A stretch of DNA of 64,000 nt from Owenia fusiformis. Lineage: Eukaryota > Annelida > Polychaeta > Sabellida > Oweniidae. Below the pieces are notes generated by a model. The model did no database searches. It was not told where the DNA came from and saw nothing but the letters and a program-made list of their open reading frames with translations. Positions 24,543 through 35,239 of this stretch are shown here, one piece after another (the first letter of the stretch is position 1; each line of letters opens with the position of its first letter). A program made the position numbers and the translations under genes. The DNA lies in the NCBI GenBank assembly GCA_903813345.2, contig CAIIXF020000006.1:31970024-32034023 (forward strand). Reading direction: 5' to 3'.

Positions 24543-25873
24543 CATACCTGCCAACCTAAGACCAAAATTTTGCGGTAGATTTTTTTAAAATTGCTGTATT
24601 CAAAATGCGGTAGATTTTGCGGTATTTTTCAACAAAAATGCGGTAGTTTTTTAAAAAAACAGTAGTTTTTGCGGTAGATTAAAAAAAATGGTAGTTTTTG
24701 CGGTAAATTAAAAAACGGTAGTTTTTGCAGTAGATTTTTAAATGCGGTAGTTTTTACGGTAATTTTTTGAAAAACCGGTACTTTTGCAGAAGATTCGCAA
24801 AAGATGCAGTACTTTTGCGGTAGATTTTGAAAAAATGCGGTAGTTTTTGCGGTAGATTTTTAAAAAAATAGTTTTGTGGAAAACTTTGAAAAAATGCAGT
24901 AGTTTTGCAGTAGATTTTGAAAAAATGTGGTAGTTTTTGCGGTAGATTTCTAAAAAAATACTAATGAATAAAACAGTATGTTAACCCTGTTATCACACCT
25001 AACTAGTTCTCACTACATTCTCGAAAACGGGCTTAAACTGTGCACGAACGAACGGAAGTGTCGTACTACAATCCTATTAAGGACGTATTACGACGTCAGG
25101 CGTAAATTGCAGCCATGAGTACCCCAATCTAGTCCGTTTGTAGCTCGTTTATTCTGTTCGTAGACAGACCCAACTCGACCGAATAAAAATAAATGCATTC
25201 TGCACGGATTAGGGACACGATGTTTACTATTTTAGAATGAGTTCAACTGTATGGAAATTTGGTGGATAATTCAGTAACATATTAGGACGTATTGAGAACG
25301 AGGTACAACTATTTGTCAACTGGTTTAAACTGATTAAGGACGCAATTGAACTGCTTGGTTACATTGTGTAGACCTGACGAACGCACAATTTAACCCGATC
25401 TAAACGTACTGCAGACGGAATAAAGACGAGATGAACGTATTAAAAACTGCTTCTGAACGAATTAACAAAAATAGCTATCACACCAGAACCAGTTGTCACT
25501 GCGTTCTGCAAAACGTTGCTGAATCGGTTTTAAACTGTGTGCGAACTGAATGAACGTAGCTACAATGTTCTACGGTCTGTTTACGAACTTCATGGATTTT
25601 CCCGGACGGGGAATGTGATTTAGAATTTTGAATCGATTCAATATCCTACCGATACCTTATATTCGGTTTGGTAAAGGAATATTACAGGGACAGTACAGAA
25701 AGACTTCAATTTTAAGCATTTCCAAACAAAAACGGGAGATTTTACGGTAGTTTGAACAAAAATACTGTTGATTTTAGCAGTAGTTGATTTTAGCGGTAGT
25801 TTGTCATTTTTTTACGGAAAAACGAAAAATTTACGGTAGATTCCCGTAAAAATACGGTAGGTTGGCAGGTATG
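24543..25873. mobile_element. Element with CATACCTGCCAACC ends and GCGGTAG subterminal arrays
   Basis: A 1331-bp element flanked by GTTTT (24538-24542 and 25874-25878). The inverted ends start CATACCTGCCAACCTA. About twenty degenerate copies of GCGGTAG(A/T)TTTT occupy the left 400 bp, and several more the right 130 bp. The middle has two related segments (about 24990-25060 and 25475-25560) in direct orientation. No gene was seen. It interrupts a family C repeat. Confidence 0.75.
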
Positions 25874-26051
25874 GTTTTACATATTGGACCTAAATTACTG
25901 TAAAATCAGCACTAAAATGGCCGCCATTTTTAAATGAGCGGCCATTTTGGAAATCGGTGTATATGTGTACAAAATCTGAACAAAATCGGGCCAACAGTAT
26001 TTGAGTTATTGCCCGGACGGACAGACGAACGTACGGATGTACGTACGGACG

Positions 26052-27783
26052 TCATTTTTTTTGCTGCATTGGTTTCTTCATTTATTTTCTTCTTTGTCTT
26101 GATTTGATTGCGATGTTAGTTATCTTTCTTCAGGGTCCACAGACTTGAGACTGCGCATAGGTGGGTTAAATGTTTTGATCCGGCCGGAAAACTCTCCCCT
26201 TCCCCTTACTGTTGGTCTTATGTTGATTTGTCCTCTTAGTTTACCCTCTTTGCGGAGAATATACTGTTTCATATTCATTTGTTAATGTTCTCTTCTCTCG
26301 TTAATTTTCCAGTGCTTCATGATGATATTCTCCTGCATATTGTATTTAGTACATATCCATTTATTTCTTGTTATAGCTTTCTTAGTATACGAATTTAGTA
26401 TGTTGCTCCTGTAGCCTTGACATTGTCCTTTATTTCCCAGGCTGGTAACTCTGTTTGTTGCATCTTCCAGTTGACTGCAGATTCTTGAAATCCTTATTAT
26501 TTGTGATATAAATATTCCATAAGACTGGTTTCTAGGAATATTTCCAGATAAATCAGGATATGAGACTATTTGGAAATTGAAGTTTTCCCTTTTGTCGTAT
26601 AGTTTTGTAGTGATTTGTTTATTTACTATTTTCATTTGTATGTCCAGAAAAGTTGTTTCTGTATCCTTCTCACTTTCCTTGTTTAACACTAGTTCTTCAG
26701 GATAGATGTTCTTCATATCAGTCTCCATTTCTCCATCGTTGTTTATAGTACATAAATCATCGATGAATCTTGTAGTTTTAGCATATTTTAGTACTTTGGA
26801 GTAGTCTTCCCTATACATTTTCTCAATGGCTTGAAATTCATAACTGTATAAGTATAGGTTTGCCATATATGGCGCCGGATCGATTCCCATCGGTATTCCA
26901 ATTTTCTGTCTTAGAATTGATTTCCCTGCTTTAAAGTAGGCTGTATCCACGATGAAATCCACTAGATCATTGCACTCTCCTTTGGTATATGCCTTTTTAT
27001 TATCTGCCTTTCCACCCCATTTGGCTTCATCTCCACCTACTGTTATCTTTTGGTTAGTTCCTCCTCTGAAGGCTTTATCTATCACCCATTTCAGTTTTTC
27101 CTTTATGTCAGTTAGATTAATCTTTGTGTATAGTGTAGAGAAATCATACGAGGCTATGTTTCTAGCCCCGTTCCTTAAATTTACACTTTTAATGTTATCT
27201 AACATATTTTGGTTATTGTCACTGATCCACATCCTATTGGCACCTGTATAATCCTTAATCTTCTCACAGTATCTTTTGTTAGTATATTGCACTAGTTTAA
27301 GAATTTTGGTCAGTTTTTTGGCAGCTGGTTTTACAGAACTTTTCTTTGAGTCAATGATATATCTAAATTTAATTGGCTGTTTATGCATTTTAATTGTAAG
27401 ATGAATCCTTGGTATAATATTTTGTTCTTCTCCCGGTTCAATCTTGAATTTTGTTTTCATTGTCTCTTTGATTTCCTCCACTATATCTTCTCCTTTATCT
27501 TCTATCCTTTGATAGGTGTCACTTCCAATTTCCTCTTTAATCTTCTTTATGTAGTATTGTTTGCACATAAACCCAATATTATTTGCTGCCTTATCAATAG
27601 GTACAAAGGCATATTTTTCCTTGAGTTGATTGAGTTCTTCCATAGCATTATGGTCCTTTAGTGTCTGCTTTGGATTATTTATATGTCTAAATTTGGTATT
27701 TTGAAGTAACTCAATCTTTTGTTTAACCTTTTCCATTACAGTATTTTTCCATTCATTTAAGTATACTTTTGAAACTTTTTCAT
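26052..27783 (-). mobile_element. Reverse-transcriptase retroelement copy, probably 5'-truncated
   Basis: A 1732-bp insertion sits between two copies of TACGGACG (26044-26051 and 27784-27791), inside a family C repeat whose sequence resumes on the far side. On the minus strand the element ends in a short A-rich tail. A frame open from within the host repeat to a stop at 26282 encodes about 500 element-derived residues. They include FVPIDKAANN (like the ADKG-type opening of Penelope-like RTs), RYIIDSKKSSVKPAAKK, motif A ASYDFSTLYTKI, GIPMGIDPAPYMANLYLYSYE, motif C as RFIDDL, then TFLDIQMKI and TKLYDKRENFNF. No endonuclease domain was recognised. The first residues of the longest frame come from the host repeat, so the native start has been lost. 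Relationship to Penelope-like elements is an inference. The ACGG-rich target makes the 8-bp duplication slightly uncertain. Confidence 0.8.
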
Positions 27784-27989
27784 TACGGACGGAGGCGTTC
27801 CCTATATCCCTCCGAACTTCATTCGATGGGATATTAATTAAGGGAATATATCCGCAAGGGCTACCAAAATCGTAACACTTTGACCAATAGTGCATATAAA
27901 CTTAGTATATGTCCATTTTTATTCATAAATATGCAAAAGAATTGATTAGACCAAGAGGAGCGTAGAAACATTTTCCCCATTTTTAATAT

Positions 27990-28520
27990 AAAGGTGACAA
28001 TAATTTATGGAATGTAATATGCAAGGGCTTCCAAAATTGTAGCACACTGACCGATAGTGCATTTAAATATAATTTATGTTCATTGTTATTCATAAGAATT
28101 GATTTAAACCAAGAGGGGTCTAGTACCATCCCAGCAATGTTAAATATAAAGGTGACAATACTTTAGGGAATATATCTGCAAGGGCTACCAAAATCGTAAC
28201 ACACTGACCGATAGTGCATTTAAATATAATTTATGTTCATTGTTATTCATAAGAATTGATTTAAACCAAGAGGGGTCTAGTACCATCCCAGCAATGTTAA
28301 ATATAAAGGTGACAATACTTTAGGGAATATATCTGCAAGGGCTACCAAAATCGTAACACACTGACCGATAGTGCATTTAAATATAATTTATGTTCATTGT
28401 TATTCATAAGAATTGATTTAAACCAAGAGGGGTCTAGTACCATCCCAGCAATGTTAAATATAAAGGTGGCAATACTTTAGGGAATATATCTGCAAGGGCT
28501 ACCAAAATCGTAACACACTG
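27990..28520. repeat. 157-bp tandem repeat, three near-identical units plus flanking degenerate ones
   Basis: The aaaggtgacaatactttagg starts at about 28148, 28305 and 28462 are 157 bp apart, with very few differences between units. Degenerate units extend from about 27833 to 28780. Each contains a ccaagaggggtctagtacca segment. The repeat follows the hairpin end of C5. Confidence 0.8.
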
Positions 28521-28799
28521 CCAATAGTGCATATAAACATGTATGTTCATTTTTATTCATTCAAGAATTGATTTAAACCAAGAGGGGCCTAGAACCATCT
28601 TCCCCATCTTTAATATAAAGGTGACAATAATTTAGATATTATATTTGCAAGGGTTTCCAAAATCATAACTATTACCATTTCCACTTATGTCAAATATAAA
28701 AGTGACAATAATTTAGGGAATATATCTGTAAGGCCTACCAAAATGGTGACACATTGACTAGTAGTGTTTATTAACATATTATATTTAAAGGTGTTCATA

Positions 28800-29339
28800 A
28801 ATATATGGATATATTATATATATATGGATAATATGGATGAGATATGATTTAAATGAAATGGGGCCTAGTACCATCCTCGCCATTAATGTTGTGTCTGCGA
28901 GTTTTACTGAAATCTGTAGACTGGGGCGACTCACCTGAAGGTAGAAGGTCAAGGTCAGAAATGGGTCAATCATTCAGAAACACAGGACGAGACGGTAGAT
29001 TATTTCATGATGGAAAGTGATTATAACTCCATGGTTATGTGATTTGAAGTGACATAGACTTATTAATTATGATGGAGGAACTGAAACATATTCTCAAAAT
29101 TGAGAATTGAGTGGTGATGAAATTTCAGATCCTTCCACCCTTACGAATGCCGATATATCACAAAAATTGTTTGGTTTTCAAACTCCAATTGCGTCTCCTT
29201 ATACTTCAATTTCCTCACTTGAGAATGAATGAAAGTATATATACTACTATCCACATTTTAACATACATACCCAAACCAGTTTTGAACACCCTGTAGATCC
29301 CATGCCCATGCCTAACGCCTTTTTACCCAAACCCATCTA
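28800..29339. other. Intergenic; short (AT)n/ATGG-type low complexity, nothing else
   Basis: 28798-28850 has tatatata/ggatata simple repeat. The rest shows no gene or recognisable element. Confidence 0.4.
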
Positions 29340-29600
29340 TAATATTTGATTTTTTTGGCTTTTTGTATTTTATCTGTATCCATTTATTTTTAGTAATAGT
29401 CTTTTTGATTATGCTGACAGTGTTTCTTTCTTATAGGATTTTTTCGTTTTCACAATTTTTCGCGGCCTCGCCAGCTTGGGACCCCTTAACTTTTTAAAAT
29501 GTTTGTACAGACTTCAAGATAACAGAAATTGATGCATTTTTATCATCAGGGGTCCCTAGGAGACCATTTAGAACAAAAATCGTCACTCTAGCAATGATTT
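29340..29600. repeat. Half copy of the 31-32 kb foldback element
   Basis: The text tttttatcatcaggggtccc and agaccatttagaacaaaaat is the reverse complement of the inner right arm of the 31210-32350 element. Confidence 0.5.
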
Positions 29601-30119
29601 TGAAGTGACCAGTCTTGAAGGATACGTTCCCTATTTTGCGTTTCTATTGTTTTGCATTTGGTTTGAATCTGCGATTGTGCTCAATTGATAATACCAAACA
29701 ACTCAAGCGTTGCGTTCTGCAACCACTTTCGCAATGCAGATGCAAGCCATATATCTTGCGAACAACTGATAATGAGGCCATTATAAGACAGGCCCGTAGC
29801 CCTGGCCAGAAATTCTTTCAAAATTATGCAGTTTTCAACATTCTGAGAATTTTTCACATGATTTTTAGCCAAATTTATGAAAAAGCTCCCCCCCCTGGAA
29901 AAAAGCTCCCCCTCCTAGCTGGCTACCGGCAAGTTAGACATCCAGTTACAGTAGATTCTATTTAGAATCGATAGTGCTCATTGTGGATCTTGAACATTAC
30001 AATAAGAAGATAAAGTTCTGTAGCCTAGCTTTAATCATGAGTGACAATGGCGTAGCGTCATATACGCATAAAACGTCATGGCGTACTCTCAAAATTTAGA
30101 AAAACGTAAAGGCTAGAGT

Positions 30120-31110
30120 ACTGACAATTGTCGGTACTCTAGACTCTGATGTGGTGGCACGCTAGAGGACCGACAAATAAATTGTCTGTACGGTAGATAT
30201 GCTGTGTTTACACGCTAGAGGACCGACAAATAGTATTGTTGATTTTCGAATTTTCTGGCGCATGCGCAATGAGCGGGAGGATATTTCAGATATCATACGG
30301 ATATTTTGGGAACAAGTGCGAAACCCAGGGAGGGGATAAGCCCTGGTTACCCTGGGATTACCAAACCCAGTCAAAAAATGGTAGCCCGGGAACAGGGAAT
30401 GGTAGTAAACGTTGAAAACGCAATGAAAAACATGAACAAATAAGACGTGAGAGAGCTATTAATGCAGAGTAGCGTTTGCTACCCATTAGATAGAAGAAAA
30501 TAGCTAGAAAGTTTTTTATTTGAAGCTTATAGCACAATTTTTGATGGAAGGTGCATTTAGCTCCCTTAGTTAATGGCCACGATTCCATCTCACATGAGAG
30601 AGCTACCAAACGCAAAGTAAACAGTGATATATTCCAAATGAGATATTTCTCCTGTGCCTTGGCGTAGGAAGGGTAGAGAGAGACGGGGGCGAACACATCC
30701 CCCTCCCCTAACTGTACATATCGGTGACCCATTAGATAGACCAAGAAAAGAGCTTTAAAATGTTTTTTAATTGAAGCTTGTAGCCTAGGACAATTTTGCT
30801 GGAAGTTGAATCAATTTTTGTCGAAATAAATTATGGCTCACTATAAGCTAATACCTGTACGATTCCATACTGCAAAAGAAGCACTATGCCCCCCCCCCCT
30901 CAACAGAAAAAAGTACGTCCTGCCGGGACTCGAACTCGGGACCGGGTGTGTTCTAGTCGTGCTTGCTAACCACAGGAGCCACTTGCGTACCGACAATTGT
31001 CGGTTCTCTATCTGGCACTGCTAGCTGACGATAGTGTGCCGACAATTGTCGGTACCCCAGCAAATACCCCTGGACAGTCTCCAGTAACGACAATTGTCGG
31101 TCCTGGAGCC
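30120..31110. repeat. Cluster of CGACAATTGTCG palindromes
   Basis: ACCGACAATTGTCGGT-type palindromes or halves occur near 30127, 30168, 30219, 30988, 31040 and 31087, several next to CTCTAG/CTAGAG. The last three come within about 110 bp. They probably mark ends or subterminal sites of one or more elements; the element boundaries are unclear. Confidence 0.5.
30916..30988 (-). pseudogene. tRNA-like sequence (pseudo-tRNA or SINE head)
   Basis: On the minus strand an A-box-like TGGCTCCTGTGG and a B-box-like GAGTTCGAGTCC are spaced as in a tRNA. The T-stem CCGAG/CCCGG pairs four of five. The putative acceptor strands do not pair. Confidence 0.4.
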
Positions 31111-31209
31111 GCTCCGTTTAATTCTAAAAGTTGATTTTTAGATTGAAGTGGCCCACACTTTAAACATGGATAAAATTAGTCCATATTAAGTCAGAATTTC
31201 GTATTTTAA

Positions 31210-32350
31210 CTCCTTCATGACTGAAAATTTTTGGGGAAAATGGAAAGAAATGAAAAACTGAAATGTAAATGAATCTAGAAGCAAGAAAAGGAAGCAACAC
31301 CCAATAAGTTATATGTAATTTTGAAGGGCTATACCCATACTTTATGTTTTTTGAAAAAAAATATGAATATGCAAATGAGATAGTGTCATTGTGACGTCAT
31401 AATTCAAGATGGCGCAGTTGGATTTTTTTCAAAATGGAATTATTTTAGCATTTAATTTTTTATTGAGACTTCAATTTAAAAATCTGAAAACACAGAATTA
31501 TAGATCTTCTTATGCTGATTTCAGTGGTATTTGTACTATGAAATAACTCCTACAAATAAATTTTTTAGAGCTTCGAGACTGCAAATTCTCGGAAAATCCC
31601 TATGGCGATTTAACATGGGATTTTACCGTTTTCGATACTTTTTCGCGACATGTCAGATTCAAGTGCCTCTAACTTTGCACAGAGTCATCAGACTGTTCAA
31701 ACAATCTTTTTTTAAAATGTTCCTACTGGTCCATTCTTTTAGAAAATGCATTATTCTTGCAGTTTTATTGAAATAAGGCCCCTGGAGACCCCTTAGAATA
31801 GCAAAAACCAAAATCGATCATAAATGATCGATTTTGTTCTAAGGGGTCTCCAAGGGACCCCTGATGATAAAAATGCATGATTTATGTACAAACATTTAAA
31901 AAAAAGGTTCATGGCTTTCCGTTAAGTATTTACAAAGTTACAGTGATCCGAAGCTGGTGAGCGTGTGAAAAATTGCGAAAACGATAAAATCCCATGTTTA
32001 ATCGCCAAAATGACATATACAGTTGGGGACAAAAATAAATGACAGGTCGATTTTCGATCACCATTTCCTAATTATGGTGGTCTGAAAGCCCATAAGTTCC
32101 AATATTGTCTAGATATATATCCCTTAAAATTTGTATATTTTACATTTTGTATAATCTCATCCATTGATGTATGGCTTTTTGTAAATTCTCTTATTTTTAA
32201 CATGGGAAATCCTCACTTCAGCAAATCCACCTGTCATTTATTTATGTCCCCAACTGTAACTTATTGGGTGTTGCTTCCTTTTCTTGCTTCTAGATTCATT
32301 TACAATTCAGTTTTTCATTTCTTTCCATTTTCCCCAAAATTGTCAGTCAT
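31210..32350. mobile_element. Foldback element of about 1.1 kb
   Basis: The outer arms match (aatgaatctagaagcaagaa at 31271 versus its complement near 32280), as do inner segments (ggcgatttaacatgggattt and its complement). The centre is a hairpin around atcgatcataaatgatcgat (31814-31833) with GGAGACCCCTTAGAA stems. Indels make the arms uneven. Confidence 0.65.
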
Positions 32351-32879
32351 CAAAACGCCCCAAAACGCTTCAACTGCAATCTCATTTTCAAATTATCTTA
32401 TGGAGAAACCCAACCCCCAAATCCCCCTCAAAGATTGTTCGCTTCGCTCACTCGTGGCGTACACTCACAAAACATCCACGCTACGCCACTGAGTGGAACC
32501 CGGGGAGTGGAACCCGGGGAGTGGAACTTAAGCTAGATGAAAATGAAACTGAAACCAAAGTCAGCACTCTCAATGGTAAGTAGTGGTAGTAAGAGCTAAA
32601 AGTTCATAAGCTTTTGGCAATTTTTCTATAAAATTACAGACACCCTACTTTTCAGACTAAGAATTCGACGTTTCTACACAAGTGTTTCCCTATTATTTTT
32701 AGTGACGGAGGTCCATAAGACACCAAGGTGTTATTAAAAATGAAAGTCCATACCTCAAATTACGTTGAGATCGTAGAAATCAGTTCAAATGTGCTCATTC
32801 TTCAACAAAAGTATCACAAACGCGTCATCTCGCTAAATCTCGTTTAAATCTCTATCCAAATCTCCTCTTCTCAGAGATG

Positions 32880-33170
32880 CATCCTGGGTAATACAGCACG
32901 GTCAGACAAAGTCAGCACTATCAATGGTATACTCTACCGTAAGATATAATAATACTAGAAGTTCACAAACTTTCTGCCATCTTGGTTTCACAACCGCTTC
33001 ATCTCGCTAAATCTCGTTTGCAATCGGTCAGTGTAAAATCGTATCCTAAAGCCCGAATCCCGGGAAAGTATTCGGTTTATGGCGCGTGCGCATTAAACCC
33101 AGTAATCTGATTGGTTTAAGTTATCATGACGCATGCGCGATTAATAACTTTGTAGGAACATTTAATTTGA
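32880..33170. promoter_or_regulatory. Possible promoter-like segment
   Basis: Two NRF-1-like motifs (GGCGCGTGCGCA near 33079 and ACGCATGCGCGA near 33129) flank a reverse CCAAT box (GATTGGTTT, 33109). No attached coding exon was found, so this may be a transposon-borne or remnant promoter. Confidence 0.3.
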
Positions 33171-33766
33171 CATAGATGTCACTTACGTTCATATTCCACA
33201 GCGTGTCCTACCCATGATGCACCATATATTGCGGGATTTTTTTTGTTTATTGTCAAAACAAAAACTATACACCCAAAACAAATGTAATGATATAATGTCA
33301 ACCTGCCCTGGATTCGTGGACGTTTGTTGTACAAACTTAAACCGAACCAATGGCAGAAAAGCACTTTGAATCATGGGAATAAAGTACTTCCCTTAATGAA
33401 AAACCGAACCTCGTGCAGATTAACCCGACTCGTTGTTTACACCAACAATCAATCAGATGGTATTATTACACCAAAAGTAGTGAGAAAAAGTTTTGATGAC
33501 ATTTAAAGACACTGTTCCTCTTTCACGTGCATTATCTCATGGAAATGGGCATACCAGTGCAAAGGTCTTTGTTCCGTGCTAAAGGAAAGCTATCAAACAT
33601 TGTCTGAAGAGCATTCTAATTCTACTTTTAACATGGCGACCTTGACAACATATAGCCATTTGGGCGATAATAGGTGATTCTAAAGTGAAAATGAGTGCTT
33701 TTTTCGTAGTTTTACTTTGACCAAGGCTTGAAAATAATTGAAGTGATAAACCTTCCACTGGCGGAT

Positions 33767-34060
33767 TAGGAGGGGGGGGGGCTGGGGGCCCGCCCCCCCC
33801 CCTTGGGTGGGCCCAGAAAAAAAATTGGGCTCAAAAATTTTTTGGGCCAAAAAGGCCTTAAGGCCCCAAATAGTGGGCCTTTTTGGTCATAACTGGGCCT
33901 TTTAAGGCCTTATTTTTTAATTTCAGGCCAAATTTTGAAGAAAATGGGCCTCAAAATTTGGGCCCACTTTTTGGTTTCAGGGGCCCCAAATTTTTTTCTG
34001 ACCTGAAATTTGGCCCCCACCCTCCTTGTTGGTTCTCAGATCCGACCCTGCCTTCCCCCC
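33767..34060. repeat. GGGCC-rich low-complexity tract
   Basis: A long G run is followed by degenerate TGGGCC/GGCCCA and TTTTTGGGCC units. It can form many local hairpins. No gene. Confidence 0.6.
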
Positions 34061-34217
34061 ATTTTTGATATTTTTGTTGTCTAGAAGTGTTCTAGACGAT
34101 ATCAAAGTTTAAGAAAATGTGTATGTCTCGAAATATTTTGAAAATTAGTGCCATTATGGCGGGTCTGGGTGTTTTTTGCTCTCATTTTTACCCATTTCCA
34201 CGGTTGCAATGGTAACT

Positions 34218-34600
34218 CATACCTGCCAACCTACCGTATTTTTACCGCCATCTACCATAAAAAATAATATAAATACCGTAAAAAATTACTGTTTTTTCTT
34301 GTAAAACAACCGAAAAAATCTACTGTAATTTTACCAAAATCTACCATAAAATATTTTATTATAATTAGATTTTTTCTATAAGAAAAAATATACCGTAAAA
34401 TATACCGTAAAATATACCGTAAAATATACCGTAAATATTTGAAAATCTACCATATTTCTGCTTGAATTAACAGTATTCTTGTTCAAACTACCGTAAAATC
34501 TACCGCAATTATCATTAAATAATGAAAAATTGAATTCTTCTTGTATTGCCCTTGTAAAATTCCATTACCAACCCGAAAATAAATAGGTGCCGGCAGGTCT
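34218..34600. mobile_element. Second, shorter copy of the CATACCTGCCAACC element
   Basis: It begins CATACCTGCCAACCTACCG and carries repeated TACCGTAAAATA motifs, the complement of the GGTA-type subterminal repeats of the 24543 element. The right end is degenerate (near tgccggcaggt, 34590), so the boundary is approximate and no TSD was found. Confidence 0.5.
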
Positions 34601-35239
34601 TTGATGGTGGTTATTGCGTACTTAGTAAGTAACTAAGTAAGCTGGCATGTAATCAATCAACACACTGGGGAATAAACAGTGTTCAACTACCACAGGTGTA
34701 TCACAGGAAGAGTAATCATGATTAATTTGTAAATTGCTACATTGTAGCAATGGTATGAGTATGATGTCACAGTACACTGGGGCCTAACTGGCGTAAAGGG
34801 GGAGAAAAAGGGCAAATTTTGCACATGGGGACCACATTTGACTCAAAATATTTGCATTTAACAACATACGTTTCAGTACATTCTGTGTATGATTTCAAAA
34901 TGAAATAATCTCGGGGATTTTGCGTCTAATTTTTTTTGCATGAGATCTCTGAAGTTGATAACCCAAGTTTAGGTCATTTTGGCCAGTTTTTAGAGACTCA
35001 GCCCTCACCTATTTCCCCAAATATGACTAGATTTTGTAGAAAATGTGTTAAAAGTTTGAAAATGCAGCCGTTTTGAGCATGAAATAACTCAATTGTTTGA
35101 AAAAATGCTGAATGAGCAAAAATTATCATAGTAAAATTTCCCCATTTTTGGATATTAAGGTGTTACTACGGTAAATACCACTTCCGGGTAGTGTTTTTTA
35201 ATACTTTAAAAACGAAGCCATGAAACTTCAATGGTGTGT

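Larger units (their letters stand above)
23172..27840 (+). repeat. Family C element, copy C5, split by three insertions
   Basis: The left end (caacaaaggcaacaccaaag) starts near 23175 and the right hairpin is 27806-27832. Removing the hAT (23349-24023), the CATACCTG element (24543-25873) and the RT element (26052-27783) joins ordinary family C monomer text at each point. This makes the three insertion sites and their TSDs easy to read. Confidence 0.8.

Noticed and set aside
27833-28780. CRISPR-like array
   Set aside because: The repeat unit is 157 bp with no spacer/repeat alternation, and the genome is eukaryotic.
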